Shown: positions 56,501-64,000 of the stretch, piece after piece | Numbering within the stretch: the stretch's first letter is position 1 | Layout: each line of letters starts with the position of its first letter | Origin: DTLC01 sp964555645 | Lineage (GTDB): Bacteria; Verrucomicrobiota; Verrucomicrobiia; Limisphaerales; DTLC01 | Reading direction: 5' to 3' | Length of the DNA stretch: 64,000 nucleotides | NCBI GenBank assembly: GCA_964555645.1 | Contig: CAZKTA010000002.1 | Location: 124,001-188,000, forward strand | Notes under the pieces: generated by a model | The model's input: only the letters and a program-made list of their open reading frames with translations | The model's database searches: none | Told to the model about the DNA's origin: nothing | Position numbers and translations under genes: made by a program

Positions 56501-59090
56501 CCTGTTCCAGATTTCGCTCGGCATCGGCGAATCGCAAAAACGCAAGGTCTTTCTGAGCAAGCCAAAACCTTTTTTCCTGCTCTGTCGCCAGTACTTGCAC
56601 CAAACTGTCAAAGGTCTGCCACCAGTTAAAATGTAACGCCGCGATCAACATTGGCTCGACAGGTCGCGCTTCGGGTGCAAGCAGCAGCCCAGCTGTTAAA
56701 ACAGCGTCATACCGACAATTCACGGCAAATGCTTCTACCAACTCGCTTAGGTGCCGCTGGCATGGACAACGCACAAATACAAACCCGCGCAGCCGTTCCA
56801 ACTGGTCGGGGTCATCAGCCGAAAGAGCGTTCTCGGCCAAAAAACCGACCGCTGCTTCCGGTATTTGCTCCGGGGGTGCCGAACACAAGGCAAACCGCGC
56901 ATACTGCGATGCAAGATGCACCTCGCCGAGCAACTGGAGAATACGCATGAGATTCAGACACGCATGAAGCCTGTCGGCAGGCGTGCTTAACCAGAAAAGG
57001 CGATTCCATTGTTCAATAGCTTCGATGTATCGGCCCTGGGTCTCGAACGATTGAGCCCTTGATTTAAGTTCAAGTACTTCCCCTTCTGACAACCCGCCAT
57101 CAGATGTCTCCAGCGCGTCGGGCTGATCCACCTCTTTACTGAAATCCGCATAATGCGCCCTCAGAAGTCTGGATAGTTTTAGCAAATGACTATTAATCAA
57201 GCGGACGGACTCATGTGCATTGGTCTGGAGGTCTGACGGATTCACAATCAATCCAAGTGCTACGTCGCGCCCAACTTGTGCCAGCAAAGCAAGGTAATCC
57301 GCCTCGCAAAGCTCAAACGGCTTGGCAGTTCGGTAAGCAACCGAAACATGCACCGGTGCAGAAGGCGTTTCTTGATAAACCCGAACGGTCTGTACGGTTT
57401 TCGCGAGGGGTAATTCTAACACACCAGGGGTTGCCACAGGCAACTGCAGGTCAAACTCGCCAAACGACAGCCCCATGTTCAGGCTGCCTGGAATCTGTGC
57501 CTCTTGTTGTAGTACACGCAACGTTGCCACCGAGCGAGACACATCATGTTCAGGTGCAAGCGTTGCCGCTGGATGGTCAATAATAACGCGCATTGGCGCT
57601 TGCTGATCTAGCTGCACGAACAAATGCCCTTGTGCCTTGTCAGTGGTGGATACGGCGATACGAAGTTTTGATTCAAACGAACGCGGTGGCAACCGATAAA
57701 CCAGTGCGTTTGTCTGCCAAACCGGCACTGGTACGAAGTGTCCCTCCGCCAGCGATTCGCGCGCCTGCCTAAGCGTAGGGTTAATAACAGCAATGCATTG
57801 TTCCCGATCAAACAACGGCGCTAGACTTCGATGCACGAAGAAAGCGCGTTTGAGCGTCACGTTTCCCGATTCGCTCACGGGCAGTACCTCGCGATAGGCC
57901 GTGCGATGCCACCACATGCGTGCAGCAGTTCGGCGTGCGTCAGGGTAATCGCGCCGCATTTGGCTTACGCGCCAGACCACGTCAGCAGCCTGTCCGCCGG
58001 TGTCCTGAAACGCATTGTCAACCGAAAACCGCCATGCGGCTTGCTCAAACTGTACCAGCTCACGAGTGTTCAATTTGCCCGGAGATGAAACTATCAATTC
58101 CACAAGGTCACCCAACGAAGGTGGCTCGCCAAATGGCACGATCTCAGTCGTCCGACTTTTGGGTGCATTCAGACCAGGCAATAAAAACGGCCGGTCTGGT
58201 TGTCTGAATACAGAAAGGTAAACGGGAATACTCGGTCGGATGTGCAACGTATGTTTTCCATCGGGAATACTGACAAAGCCAGTCATGCGTTTTGAAACCG
58301 GTCCATAAGCCTGGACCAAATCAACCTCGCGTCTGCCCCCGAGCTCGGGAACCAATACCAGCGGAAAAGACGCCTCATCATCTAGGCGCACTTCCAAAAC
58401 AATTAGCCTCTCGGTTGGTGGTTCGGTGCTTGGCCACGGCGCACGCACAATCAGTTGCAAATTCGCCGGGCCGCTGACGTTTAACTTGACGCCTTCTTCG
58501 GGCTTGACCAGCCATGCGTATTGCAAGAAAGGTTCACCCACAGCCCGAAACCGAACAGAATTACCAGGTAACGTGAGTGCATCCTTGTAGGGTAGGATGT
58601 TGGGCAACGGCCATTCTTGCGAAAAATACAACTCAAACGAAAGCTCTGACGCAGTACGGGCGCGATGCACAATGCGAACAATAGAAGGACAATCCTGAGG
58701 CAATGCAACCAGCCATGAACGCAGGTCAGATGTTTTGGTCAAGCAAGCCTCTGCAAACGCGCAGCCATCGGTCGACACACTAACCCCAATGTCATCCGGT
58801 GTGAAAGCATCCGACCTGTTGACGATCCGCAACCATGCGGTACGCGGTAGGTGCAGCGTGATTTCCTGACCAGGAGATAATTGAATGTAATCGGTGCGCT
58901 TTTTCCATTCATGATGTGCTCCAACACCGCTGGGCAAGTACGGTCGGCCTTCGACGTTATACCAACGAAGCGGCGTGGAATAGTTTTCAAGCAACTGGAG
59001 TTGGACTCCGTCCCAGCCCGACAATGCAGCTGCCGCCCGGCATATAAATCCGGTGGCAAACAACATGAGCTGTGCCGTGCTGCGTGTCAT
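53586..59090 (-). CDS. Giant envelope protein: beta-rich and TPR-like regions plus C-terminal outer-membrane beta-barrel
   Basis: 1834 residues with a signal peptide at about 1-22 (AQLMLFATGFICRAAAAL). Residues about 25-640 are beta-rich with no recognised family. A TPR-like helical stretch is near 665-735 (GRYIEAIEQWNRLFWLST), and helical and beta regions alternate to about 1500. From about 1520 amphipathic strands alternate (GTWTASLMYARR, SATLFGRYMTLSP, RLEFGLQYRHDW, ASSYFVVVRCDFG), as in a 16-stranded-type outer-membrane pore. TPR-plus-barrel layout recalls polymer exporters such as PgaA and BcsC. A basic tail of about 35 residues follows the last strand, unusual for a barrel. It overlaps both neighbours by ATGA. 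Export of the ligase product is inference. Confidence 0.8.
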   Translation of the reverse strand: MTRSTAQLMLFATGFICRAAAALSGWDGVQLQLLENYSTPLRWYNVEGRPYLPSGVGAHHEWKKRTDYIQLSPGQEITLHLPRTAWLRIVNRSDAFTPDDIGVSVSTDGCAFAEACLTKTSDLRSWLVALPQDCPSIVRIVHRARTASELSFELYFSQEWPLPNILPYKDALTLPGNSVRFRAVGEPFLQYAWLVKPEEGVKLNVSGPANLQLIVRAPWPSTEPPTERLIVLEVRLDDEASFPLVLVPELGGRREVDLVQAYGPVSKRMTGFVSIPDGKHTLHIRPSIPVYLSVFRQPDRPFLLPGLNAPKSRTTEIVPFGEPPSLGDLVELIVSSPGKLNTRELVQFEQAAWRFSVDNAFQDTGGQAADVVWRVSQMRRDYPDARRTAARMWWHRTAYREVLPVSESGNVTLKRAFFVHRSLAPLFDREQCIAVINPTLRQARESLAEGHFVPVPVWQTNALVYRLPPRSFESKLRIAVSTTDKAQGHLFVQLDQQAPMRVIIDHPAATLAPEHDVSRSVATLRVLQQEAQIPGSLNMGLSFGEFDLQLPVATPGVLELPLAKTVQTVRVYQETPSAPVHVSVAYRTAKPFELCEADYLALLAQVGRDVALGLIVNPSDLQTNAHESVRLINSHLLKLSRLLRAHYADFSKEVDQPDALETSDGGLSEGEVLELKSRAQSFETQGRYIEAIEQWNRLFWLSTPADRLHACLNLMRILQLLGEVHLASQYARFALCSAPPEQIPEAAVGFLAENALSADDPDQLERLRGFVFVRCPCQRHLSELVEAFAVNCRYDAVLTAGLLLAPEARPVEPMLIAALHFNWWQTFDSLVQVLATEQEKRFWLAQKDLAFLRFADAERNLEQAGALGAEMLRALRDGLHIRQRLGAERFSDRLNALFEWEQWQARHPGPKAWFDAGDVVSECAGGELLYNREQNIFVRCYRAEPARPIKLVFLGPARLRIEARPIAESPFDKPVDDWIEITEYGVAHRVPVTGCVPNPALQLVSASNTLVGLKTAATLDFGPGLREVEVRLASNACIVRVLREQPVLPLQVLPTLDKHQIGLVLGTNCYPPQIKGAVEIERFKDVWLVHGDLARPAMLYPTAWSKDVFEPAAASDAELTIAQRLRVALRARSDSATKPGLATAVLAALPVAEQWLAVRRWKQLDLFTQWDELPEIERANYLIANGRIRELLDSQIPRDLLQRLNCLLQVAELFPAWCLEAQIVAELATAETRLHPSCKELLDRLRTQTTWVPLPVTPQSAGLRTVRFPCDFPQYAPLRVRYALLQPARSNGLTLSAQNVFSASMTLKRRIELCVEAELVKAGLSPLVPLTVVLELDGVEVHRIYLTSAEKTARTNLIVGEGQHLLRAWIEEPVVNQYVRLQLTDCVSQSPASIGSNALSQEAAENRFFHVATAAQPIRFYWNGPALLRLDKWENDALTHQLRFVPEGQQLVEICSSVGQEEALYRFFLLAIQTNRVRARPAFSVREPEPVASPQLELPATVAPTQVQLTDYYPLGGQEDGTWTASLMYARRRPFELDRKLDAVVNEFVEASGAYRRLSADETLWSKTEGLARAHLSGDITFGAEQRIERRAVGSSIDWLWLGEAYAGMAGGQQQDFHAAVHTEFEVGPRLDLNQRLELYPSATLFGRYMTLSPNRAARYDYVDQDLYTPFKYAHRWGLIVSGQLSYRPWLDTLVKCNIEAASNEDFTPDSCSIRLAWMQLMGTFRGELAWRLKQFFSDADRASGSIMQSASVGLYCERWATGQHRLEFGLQYRHDWPGSASSYFVVVRCDFGRGRGYRDHGPRESPFRDLRSSRLPAAFNNRLGPGLSSGSMP

Positions 59091-59950
59091 GGAGCTTGAA
59101 ATTCCGACAGTGTGTTTACCAGCAACCGTTGCAGTTTTTTTTCTTTTACAAGTCTCTCGCGTAACTCACGCGTCATCTCAAGGTGAAGGAATCGGCAATG
59201 TGCATGACTACGAAGTGCTTTTGCCTGTGCATTTGTTGTCCCCCCAAGCTGGTTCGTGTCTTCAGGATATGCTAAAACCCGCAGTGACAACGCTTCTTCA
59301 AGGCGTTGCACCAATTGCGTCAACCACGACGCCGGTCTGTTGGTCCCGGCGCTTGCCACAATGTCGCCTTTTATACCCTTGTGCTGTTGAGAGTCGAACC
59401 CGTGCAATTGAACAACAATACCCGTTGGACATATTTCGGCAAAAGCGAGTGTGAACGCCTGGAAATAGGTCCGTTCCAGATGTGCTACATCAGCAAGGTG
59501 GCGTGTGATTGTACTTGCTGCGTACGCGCGCACAGGCCCAGCAAGGAAAAGTTTCAGCCCGATTAGACCTGTGCGAACGTCGTTTCGGGCATGTGGCGCC
59601 TGAATTGCGGTTTTGGCGCTCTGTTCTGTCCTAAACAGGTACCAACCGCGCCCTTCCTCTTGTCCAAGCGGTTCGGCAAGCAACAAGAACACCTCGCCAC
59701 CATGACTGACCTCGCGCAACTCGAATCCTAACTGCGCCCAGTTTGTCTTTAGCTCCGACGTTACCCACTGACATGAGAGTGTCTGTTTGAAAAGTTCTTT
59801 TGCGAGGTCGAACTCGGCTGACGTGGGCCCCCTGTAACTGCGGTTCGTAATTGCACGAGAAAGATGCGCCTCCAGGTCAAAAGCGCCGCTATCCTTGCAG
59901 CTCATAACAAGCATGACTGAGAGTAAACCAAAAAGTAACTTTGCCAGCAT
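59087..59950 (-). CDS. Lipoprotein with candidate metal-dependent hydrolase active site
   Basis: 287 residues with lipobox VMLVMSC (Cys18), so anchored in the envelope. The domain (about 45-280) has a compact set of conserved-looking polar residues: His120 and Asp124 in QAPHARND, Arg150, Asp154 and His157 in RHLADVAHLE, His183 in VVQLHGF, and Glu258 in FLHLEMTREL. Such a pattern suggests a zinc amidohydrolase or peptidase, perhaps akin to poly-gamma-glutamate or N-formylglutamate hydrolases, but I cannot name the family. A paralogous domain in the protein at 62416 lacks these residues. It lies 3 bases from its upstream neighbour and overlaps the giant gene downstream by ATGA. Confidence 0.78.
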   Translation of the reverse strand: MLAKLLFGLLSVMLVMSCKDSGAFDLEAHLSRAITNRSYRGPTSAEFDLAKELFKQTLSCQWVTSELKTNWAQLGFELREVSHGGEVFLLLAEPLGQEEGRGWYLFRTEQSAKTAIQAPHARNDVRTGLIGLKLFLAGPVRAYAASTITRHLADVAHLERTYFQAFTLAFAEICPTGIVVQLHGFDSQQHKGIKGDIVASAGTNRPASWLTQLVQRLEEALSLRVLAYPEDTNQLGGTTNAQAKALRSHAHCRFLHLEMTRELRERLVKEKKLQRLLVNTLSEFQAP

Positions 59951-59953
59951 AAA

Positions 59954-62419
59954 TCAAAGCCGGGGTTCGAGTGTTATAGCAAGTTTTTCAGCCAGACCTG
60001 GTGTTGTCCGTGACAACGCGACCCAACGAGGTGCTGTAGTATTGACCTGCACCTCAATCTCGTACTGGCCGGGCGGGAAATCTGGGCCTATAGGCAAAAA
60101 AATTGCCTGGCCATCGTCAAGTTGCATAGGTTGCACCGGAATGAGACTAACCCAGCCCGTTCCCCCAGGTGTAACTGTAGCCTCACGTTCGAGAATAGTC
60201 ACATCGGCAAACGGGCCAACTGACCTCGGCGATGGAGCATTGAACCTGACTCTAACCTGATATGGCACGCGATTGGTACACAATGGGGAGAATATTCTTA
60301 ACACAAGCAGTTCCGTATCCGTACGCTGTTTGACGTATGTGTAATGCAGCACATTTGATGTGACCATCACGCAGAAACGTCTCAAATAAGCGCCGCTGGC
60401 TTCGTTACCCAAATAGTTCATATACGCACCCAACACAGCATCGGTTCTGACATACAATTGATGCACCCCTGGATTTAAGGTGCCTAATCGAATTTCAGTG
60501 ATGTTCCCCTGTAAATAACCGTCAAATATCATCCGCTCGTTCAAACTAACCGAGACTCGCTCGCGAGAATCATGCGTACAGACCAAGATTAGTGTAGGCT
60601 CAACATTGGTTTTACCTTGTGCGGCTTCAAAACACACCTGCTGCACAACACCAACTGATACGGGCAAATACCGGGTGGGCAACGCCTCGGGCCTCGGCAC
60701 ACGGTTTTCTTTGATGGGAACAAGAACCATGTGGCCTTGCGCATAATCTCGCGGTAAGAACGAATCCCATTCGTACAAACCGGCAAGCACAAGTGGGTCG
60801 AACTCAGGCATACGAGGCTGCACACGGACTAAACACGTTTTACCAGCCTCGCGTCGCTTGACATGGTCGGGCGGACGCAACGTAAACCAAGAAGGTTGTG
60901 TGGGTGCAACAGTGCTTGGGAAATAATCCTCCGGCACACGCAGTTTTCTCACGAGCTGCGATGGGCGCGAATACGCGTTTACAAAAACGTCCCCTTTGGA
61001 CGATGTTATGCGCACAACTCGAGTCGTGGGAGGTAAAACAAAGCAAAGCGATTGCGGCTCGGTTACATCCGTCAGGCCTTCACGCGTATGCAGCCAATCA
61101 TAGGGCGTTGCTTTATTTGTGAGCGTGACCTCACCGGTTTGCAGCGTTTCGCCTTCGTGCCCGAGTAATTCGTAACGGACAGTCTCAGGAGTCAACTCAT
61201 CCCCTACCCTACAATGCCGCCGTAAATCAACCCGAAACAGCGTCGGTGAACCGTTAACATGCTCAACCAAATATTCAACTGAATTTGTTGGGGAACATGT
61301 GAACGCAAGCAAATGAACAGGCTCGGGGGTGACTTCATTTGTCTGGCCATCGTCAACCAGCAACAAACGCAAATATAGCGGCGCAGATGAACCAACCCTC
61401 AATAGACCATTTTGATTTGTTAAAGCAACGATCTGGTTCGGGCCCGACCACGTGATCTGAAAGGTTTGGTTCTCCTGCCGTTGCCAGCCGCACCAGGAAA
61501 ACGAATTGGCAATCACATGCAAATCCGAATCCGGCGGATATTTCAGCAATTCCAGAAGGTAAAGGCCCGCGACATTTGTCAGGGGCAAAAGACCATAATG
61601 CCTTTCGTCAACTGCAATTCCAGCAGGCACCCATTCCTCAACCACCTGCAGTGTCTCAGAATCGTCCCTAATAAACACTGCGCGCCGCTTGAAATCGCGT
61701 CCTGGAATACCTGGCGGCGACGACGCAGGCCAGTGGTAACGCAACAAGCAAAGTTTTTCCCACGCATTCAGTCCATCGAACGAATACACGTTGCCGCGGG
61801 CCAGGTTCTGTTTCTGAGCGGTGCTCAGCCGGTTCCATAAATAGCCAACCTTGCGCCTCGGCACGGTTTTCCGAAAATACAGGCGCACGCCGACTTCCTT
61901 GATCTCAGGATCGTGCCAATGCAGGCGCAGCCGTAGCAGACGCACGCCCTTGAGTTCCGGATCTGCGAAATTCAGCATCCAGTGGCCGCCCGTCAATGGC
62001 GTTAATTGCGGCTCAAGGAAATAGTTCACTTGAACAGTGCGCCCGGACTTCTGCTCCCTGAAAACGACATATTCGCCCTTAAAATGGTACACACCGGTTT
62101 TAACCAACTCTCCATCTGAACCAACCAACTGATACTCGATTGCATACGCCCAAAGGCTGCCTGGCTTTGGCCGCTGCGTTGCCGGGATGCTCGCGTTGCT
62201 AACCAAACGTGCAAGAGGTGTGTCGCCGGGGATGTCAAACTGGAGCCACCGATTTGTTTCCAACAAGTACATCTCGCTCCTGAGCGCCTGCTCAAGACCC
62301 TCGATTCGGAACCGATGACGTTTTATCCACGCTGGGATTTCCCCGGACGAGCGATAGGCCAGCACGCCCCCTGCAACCAGGGCTGCCACCACAAACCACT
62401 TGGATGAACGCATTCTCAT
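59954..62419 (-). CDS. Membrane-anchored large beta-rich envelope protein, function unknown
   Basis: 821 residues from ATG 62419, which overlaps the upstream stop as ATGA; the frame itself runs to 62428. An N-terminal anchor or signal at about 9-24 (WFVVAALVAGGVLAY) is followed by beta-strand-rich sequence with few helices, for example LRLRLHWHDPEIKEVGVRLYF and LNPGVHQLYVRTDAVLGAYM. No catalytic motif was found. Its strand/turn style resembles parts of the 1834-residue neighbour. It probably lies in the periplasm, perhaps bridging the inner-membrane ligase and the outer-membrane barrel; that is inference from order and anchor only. Confidence 0.75.
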   Translation of the reverse strand: MRMRSSKWFVVAALVAGGVLAYRSSGEIPAWIKRHRFRIEGLEQALRSEMYLLETNRWLQFDIPGDTPLARLVSNASIPATQRPKPGSLWAYAIEYQLVGSDGELVKTGVYHFKGEYVVFREQKSGRTVQVNYFLEPQLTPLTGGHWMLNFADPELKGVRLLRLRLHWHDPEIKEVGVRLYFRKTVPRRKVGYLWNRLSTAQKQNLARGNVYSFDGLNAWEKLCLLRYHWPASSPPGIPGRDFKRRAVFIRDDSETLQVVEEWVPAGIAVDERHYGLLPLTNVAGLYLLELLKYPPDSDLHVIANSFSWCGWQRQENQTFQITWSGPNQIVALTNQNGLLRVGSSAPLYLRLLLVDDGQTNEVTPEPVHLLAFTCSPTNSVEYLVEHVNGSPTLFRVDLRRHCRVGDELTPETVRYELLGHEGETLQTGEVTLTNKATPYDWLHTREGLTDVTEPQSLCFVLPPTTRVVRITSSKGDVFVNAYSRPSQLVRKLRVPEDYFPSTVAPTQPSWFTLRPPDHVKRREAGKTCLVRVQPRMPEFDPLVLAGLYEWDSFLPRDYAQGHMVLVPIKENRVPRPEALPTRYLPVSVGVVQQVCFEAAQGKTNVEPTLILVCTHDSRERVSVSLNERMIFDGYLQGNITEIRLGTLNPGVHQLYVRTDAVLGAYMNYLGNEASGAYLRRFCVMVTSNVLHYTYVKQRTDTELLVLRIFSPLCTNRVPYQVRVRFNAPSPRSVGPFADVTILEREATVTPGGTGWVSLIPVQPMQLDDGQAIFLPIGPDFPPGQYEIEVQVNTTAPRWVALSRTTPGLAEKLAITLEPRL

Positions 62420-64000
62420 TGTGACCACTCAAGAATGGGGCTTCGACTCCTCAAAAACTGGTCTATCCGCTCCAATTCTGCCCCGGCCCCTGCCACCATT
62501 TGATCATGTCTGGGGCGAATGTTTAGCACCACTGGCAAAGCTTCCTTGTCGCTGCTAATCAACAGAAACAGTTGCTTCGATGTCCGGTCCAACAACGCCA
62601 AGTAGTCGAATTCTGGCCACCCATTTAATGCTTTGAGCAGCAGAACAACATCTGTGGTCTTGGTGTACCTGACCAACAAATCGCGCAATTCGGGCGGAAT
62701 GACTGTCTTGCGGCCCGACGAAAGGCGCTCTTTCAGCAGCGGCTTCAGGTCGTGCTGCACGATTGAAACACCTGCGGCCTCAATTTGGACGCGCAACGGA
62801 TAATCTTCCTGCGGCCTGAATGCGTCACGCAATGCCGGTGAAAGCCAAAGAACGGCAAATTCCTTGTTCATTGACTGGTTGATGTACTGGGCCTGCGGCA
62901 CGCAAAATATCTCGTACCCGGCTGCCAGCGGCGACCCGTCCACAAATTGCATCCGGAAACCGTCGGCTTCCAAATAATCTAGAAGCGTTTGCCCCAAAGA
63001 CCCAAGCATGGCTCTATCACGAATACCGTCATGGGCAGCAACCAGTATTTCGGGTGGGTCAACAACTCCGGCGCCGCCGGTGTACCCTCGGCACTGAACC
63101 ACCATCTTGGGTCGTGCATGCGCCTGGCGAAGCACGACCTGATTCACAAGCGAAAACAGGTTCGCCGCATTGCGCAAATCCAGTACATCAGATGTCCGGT
63201 GCGGGTTTGCTTCATTGTGCGACCCGGCGAGCAGGATTGATTCAGCCTGAAGGCGATCAAACAAATGCACGCCGAACTCTAGCGTGTTAAGATCGAATAA
63301 CGGACGTGGTACCTGGACAATGTAAGGTTGTTTTTCGCCAAGCCGGACGACAAATGTTCCCCAATACCGCCTGGGGGCGGCATCTGGCAACTCCGTCAAG
63401 ACCAGAAAGTCCTGCCCAATTGAAGAGTCGTGCATCATACAAACCTGATAACCGACCACCCACGCTGAACAGTTTATTGCTCGAATCAAATCCAATGCCC
63501 CCGTGGTGAATCTCGAGTCTATGTATCCCGTCTCAGCAACCTCGACCAAAGGCGTGAGAATCTCCTCGTCAAAGTAAAGCAGTTCCTCTGGTAATGGTGC
63601 GATGTACGCATTGCTGCCGCCCTTTGCGATCTGACGCTTCTGCTCCAAAAGCCATTCCAATACCAAGCCGTTGGTCGGCACGGCCGGCTCGCGCGCTCCA
63701 ATAACGGATTCAGCCAGCCGCGATTTAAGAAGAATCCGGGTTGGCCGTGTCAGCCACAGCTCGGCGAACCCCGCGCGTGTCTGGCGCTGTTGCGCGTTGG
63801 GCAAACGCAACGGCGCCCAGCGCAGGCCGAAATCGCCCAGCTCTGCTTGCAGACCTCTGAGCGAGAGCGACCGCGGTAGCTCCGCCTTCACAAACATCAT
63901 GTTACTTGAGGAAAGTTCGGGTAATTGCCGGACAGCCTCGATCGTGGAGCCGCGAACCTGTAGCACGTTGCGCCGGCCAAAAACCTGGTGAAAGACGTGA
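62416..64000 (-). CDS. Inactive-looking paralogue of the operon's hydrolase domain (5' end outside window)
   Basis: At least 528 codons, still open at 64000, so the true start is unknown; GTG 63966 is one internal possibility. Residues after about 150 align with the lipoprotein at 59087: YWGTFVVRLGEKQPYIVQVPRPLFDLNT against GWYLFRTEQ and QAPHARND. SDVLDL pairs with ADVAHL, VVQCRGY with VVQLHGF, and AVLWLSPALRDAF with RFLHLEMTRELRERL. Each candidate catalytic residue is replaced (His to Arg, His to Asp, His to Arg, Glu to Ser). The first roughly 130 residues and the C-terminal 150 are extra. It may be a binding or scaffold protein. It is the first visible gene of the operon. Confidence 0.75.
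   Translation of the reverse strand, partial: HVFHQVFGRRNVLQVRGSTIEAVRQLPELSSSNMMFVKAELPRSLSLRGLQAELGDFGLRWAPLRLPNAQQRQTRAGFAELWLTRPTRILLKSRLAESVIGAREPAVPTNGLVLEWLLEQKRQIAKGGSNAYIAPLPEELLYFDEEILTPLVEVAETGYIDSRFTTGALDLIRAINCSAWVVGYQVCMMHDSSIGQDFLVLTELPDAAPRRYWGTFVVRLGEKQPYIVQVPRPLFDLNTLEFGVHLFDRLQAESILLAGSHNEANPHRTSDVLDLRNAANLFSLVNQVVLRQAHARPKMVVQCRGYTGGAGVVDPPEILVAAHDGIRDRAMLGSLGQTLLDYLEADGFRMQFVDGSPLAAGYEIFCVPQAQYINQSMNKEFAVLWLSPALRDAFRPQEDYPLRVQIEAAGVSIVQHDLKPLLKERLSSGRKTVIPPELRDLLVRYTKTTDVVLLLKALNGWPEFDYLALLDRTSKQLFLLISSDKEALPVVLNIRPRHDQMVAGAGAELERIDQFLRSRSPILEWSQ

Overview
This window looks like a chromosome segment of a free-living Gram-negative bacterium, most probably a Verrucomicrobiota member of the Pedosphaera/Limisphaera kind. 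The evidence is indirect: several prepilin-like proteins with the run FTLIELLVVIAII followed by LAALLLPAL, a PEP-CTERM protein, lipoproteins, an outer-membrane barrel protein, many large secreted polysaccharide-active proteins, and generous non-coding spacing with few clear Shine-Dalgarno sites. No transposase, phage gene, IS or CRISPR array was found. No taxonomy search could be run.

Layout. 1-11243: housekeeping (secretion/pilus ATPase cut by the left edge, tRNA-Arg, glnA, a small glycogen-binding-type protein, tRNA-Pro, ispH, a beta-carbonic-anhydrase-like protein, a flotillin/NfeD pair, a ROK regulator). 12244-34543: a polysaccharide-utilisation region. It holds a PEP-CTERM protein, prepilin-like genes, a LamG protein, an apparent operon of GH30 enzyme + sialate O-acetylesterase + BNR protein, and on the opposite strand lipoprotein + prepilin-like + GH5 mannanase-like + AGE 2-epimerase. 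A GH105-GH28 fusion lipoprotein for pectin follows. Together these suggest growth on plant or algal xylan, mannan and pectin, with proteins secreted by Sec and perhaps a type II system. 34591-49117: mixed housekeeping (MDR oxidoreductase, membrane protein, DAHP synthase, flippase, glycosyltransferase, YkgJ-like protein, thrC, metF, DUF72, selA, xerD, purC).

49306-64000: one leftward, translationally coupled operon of five very large, mostly unfamiliar genes, continuing past the right edge. Its last gene is a HEAT-repeat/transmembrane/PgsB(CapB)-like amide ligase. Upstream lie a 1834-residue protein ending in a likely outer-membrane beta-barrel, a lipoprotein with a candidate metal-hydrolase active site, a membrane-anchored beta-rich protein, and a second copy of the hydrolase fold in which every candidate catalytic residue is replaced. 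I read this as a possible Gram-negative system that makes, trims and exports a poly-gamma-glutamate-like (amide-linked) surface polymer. It is the most interesting part of the window.
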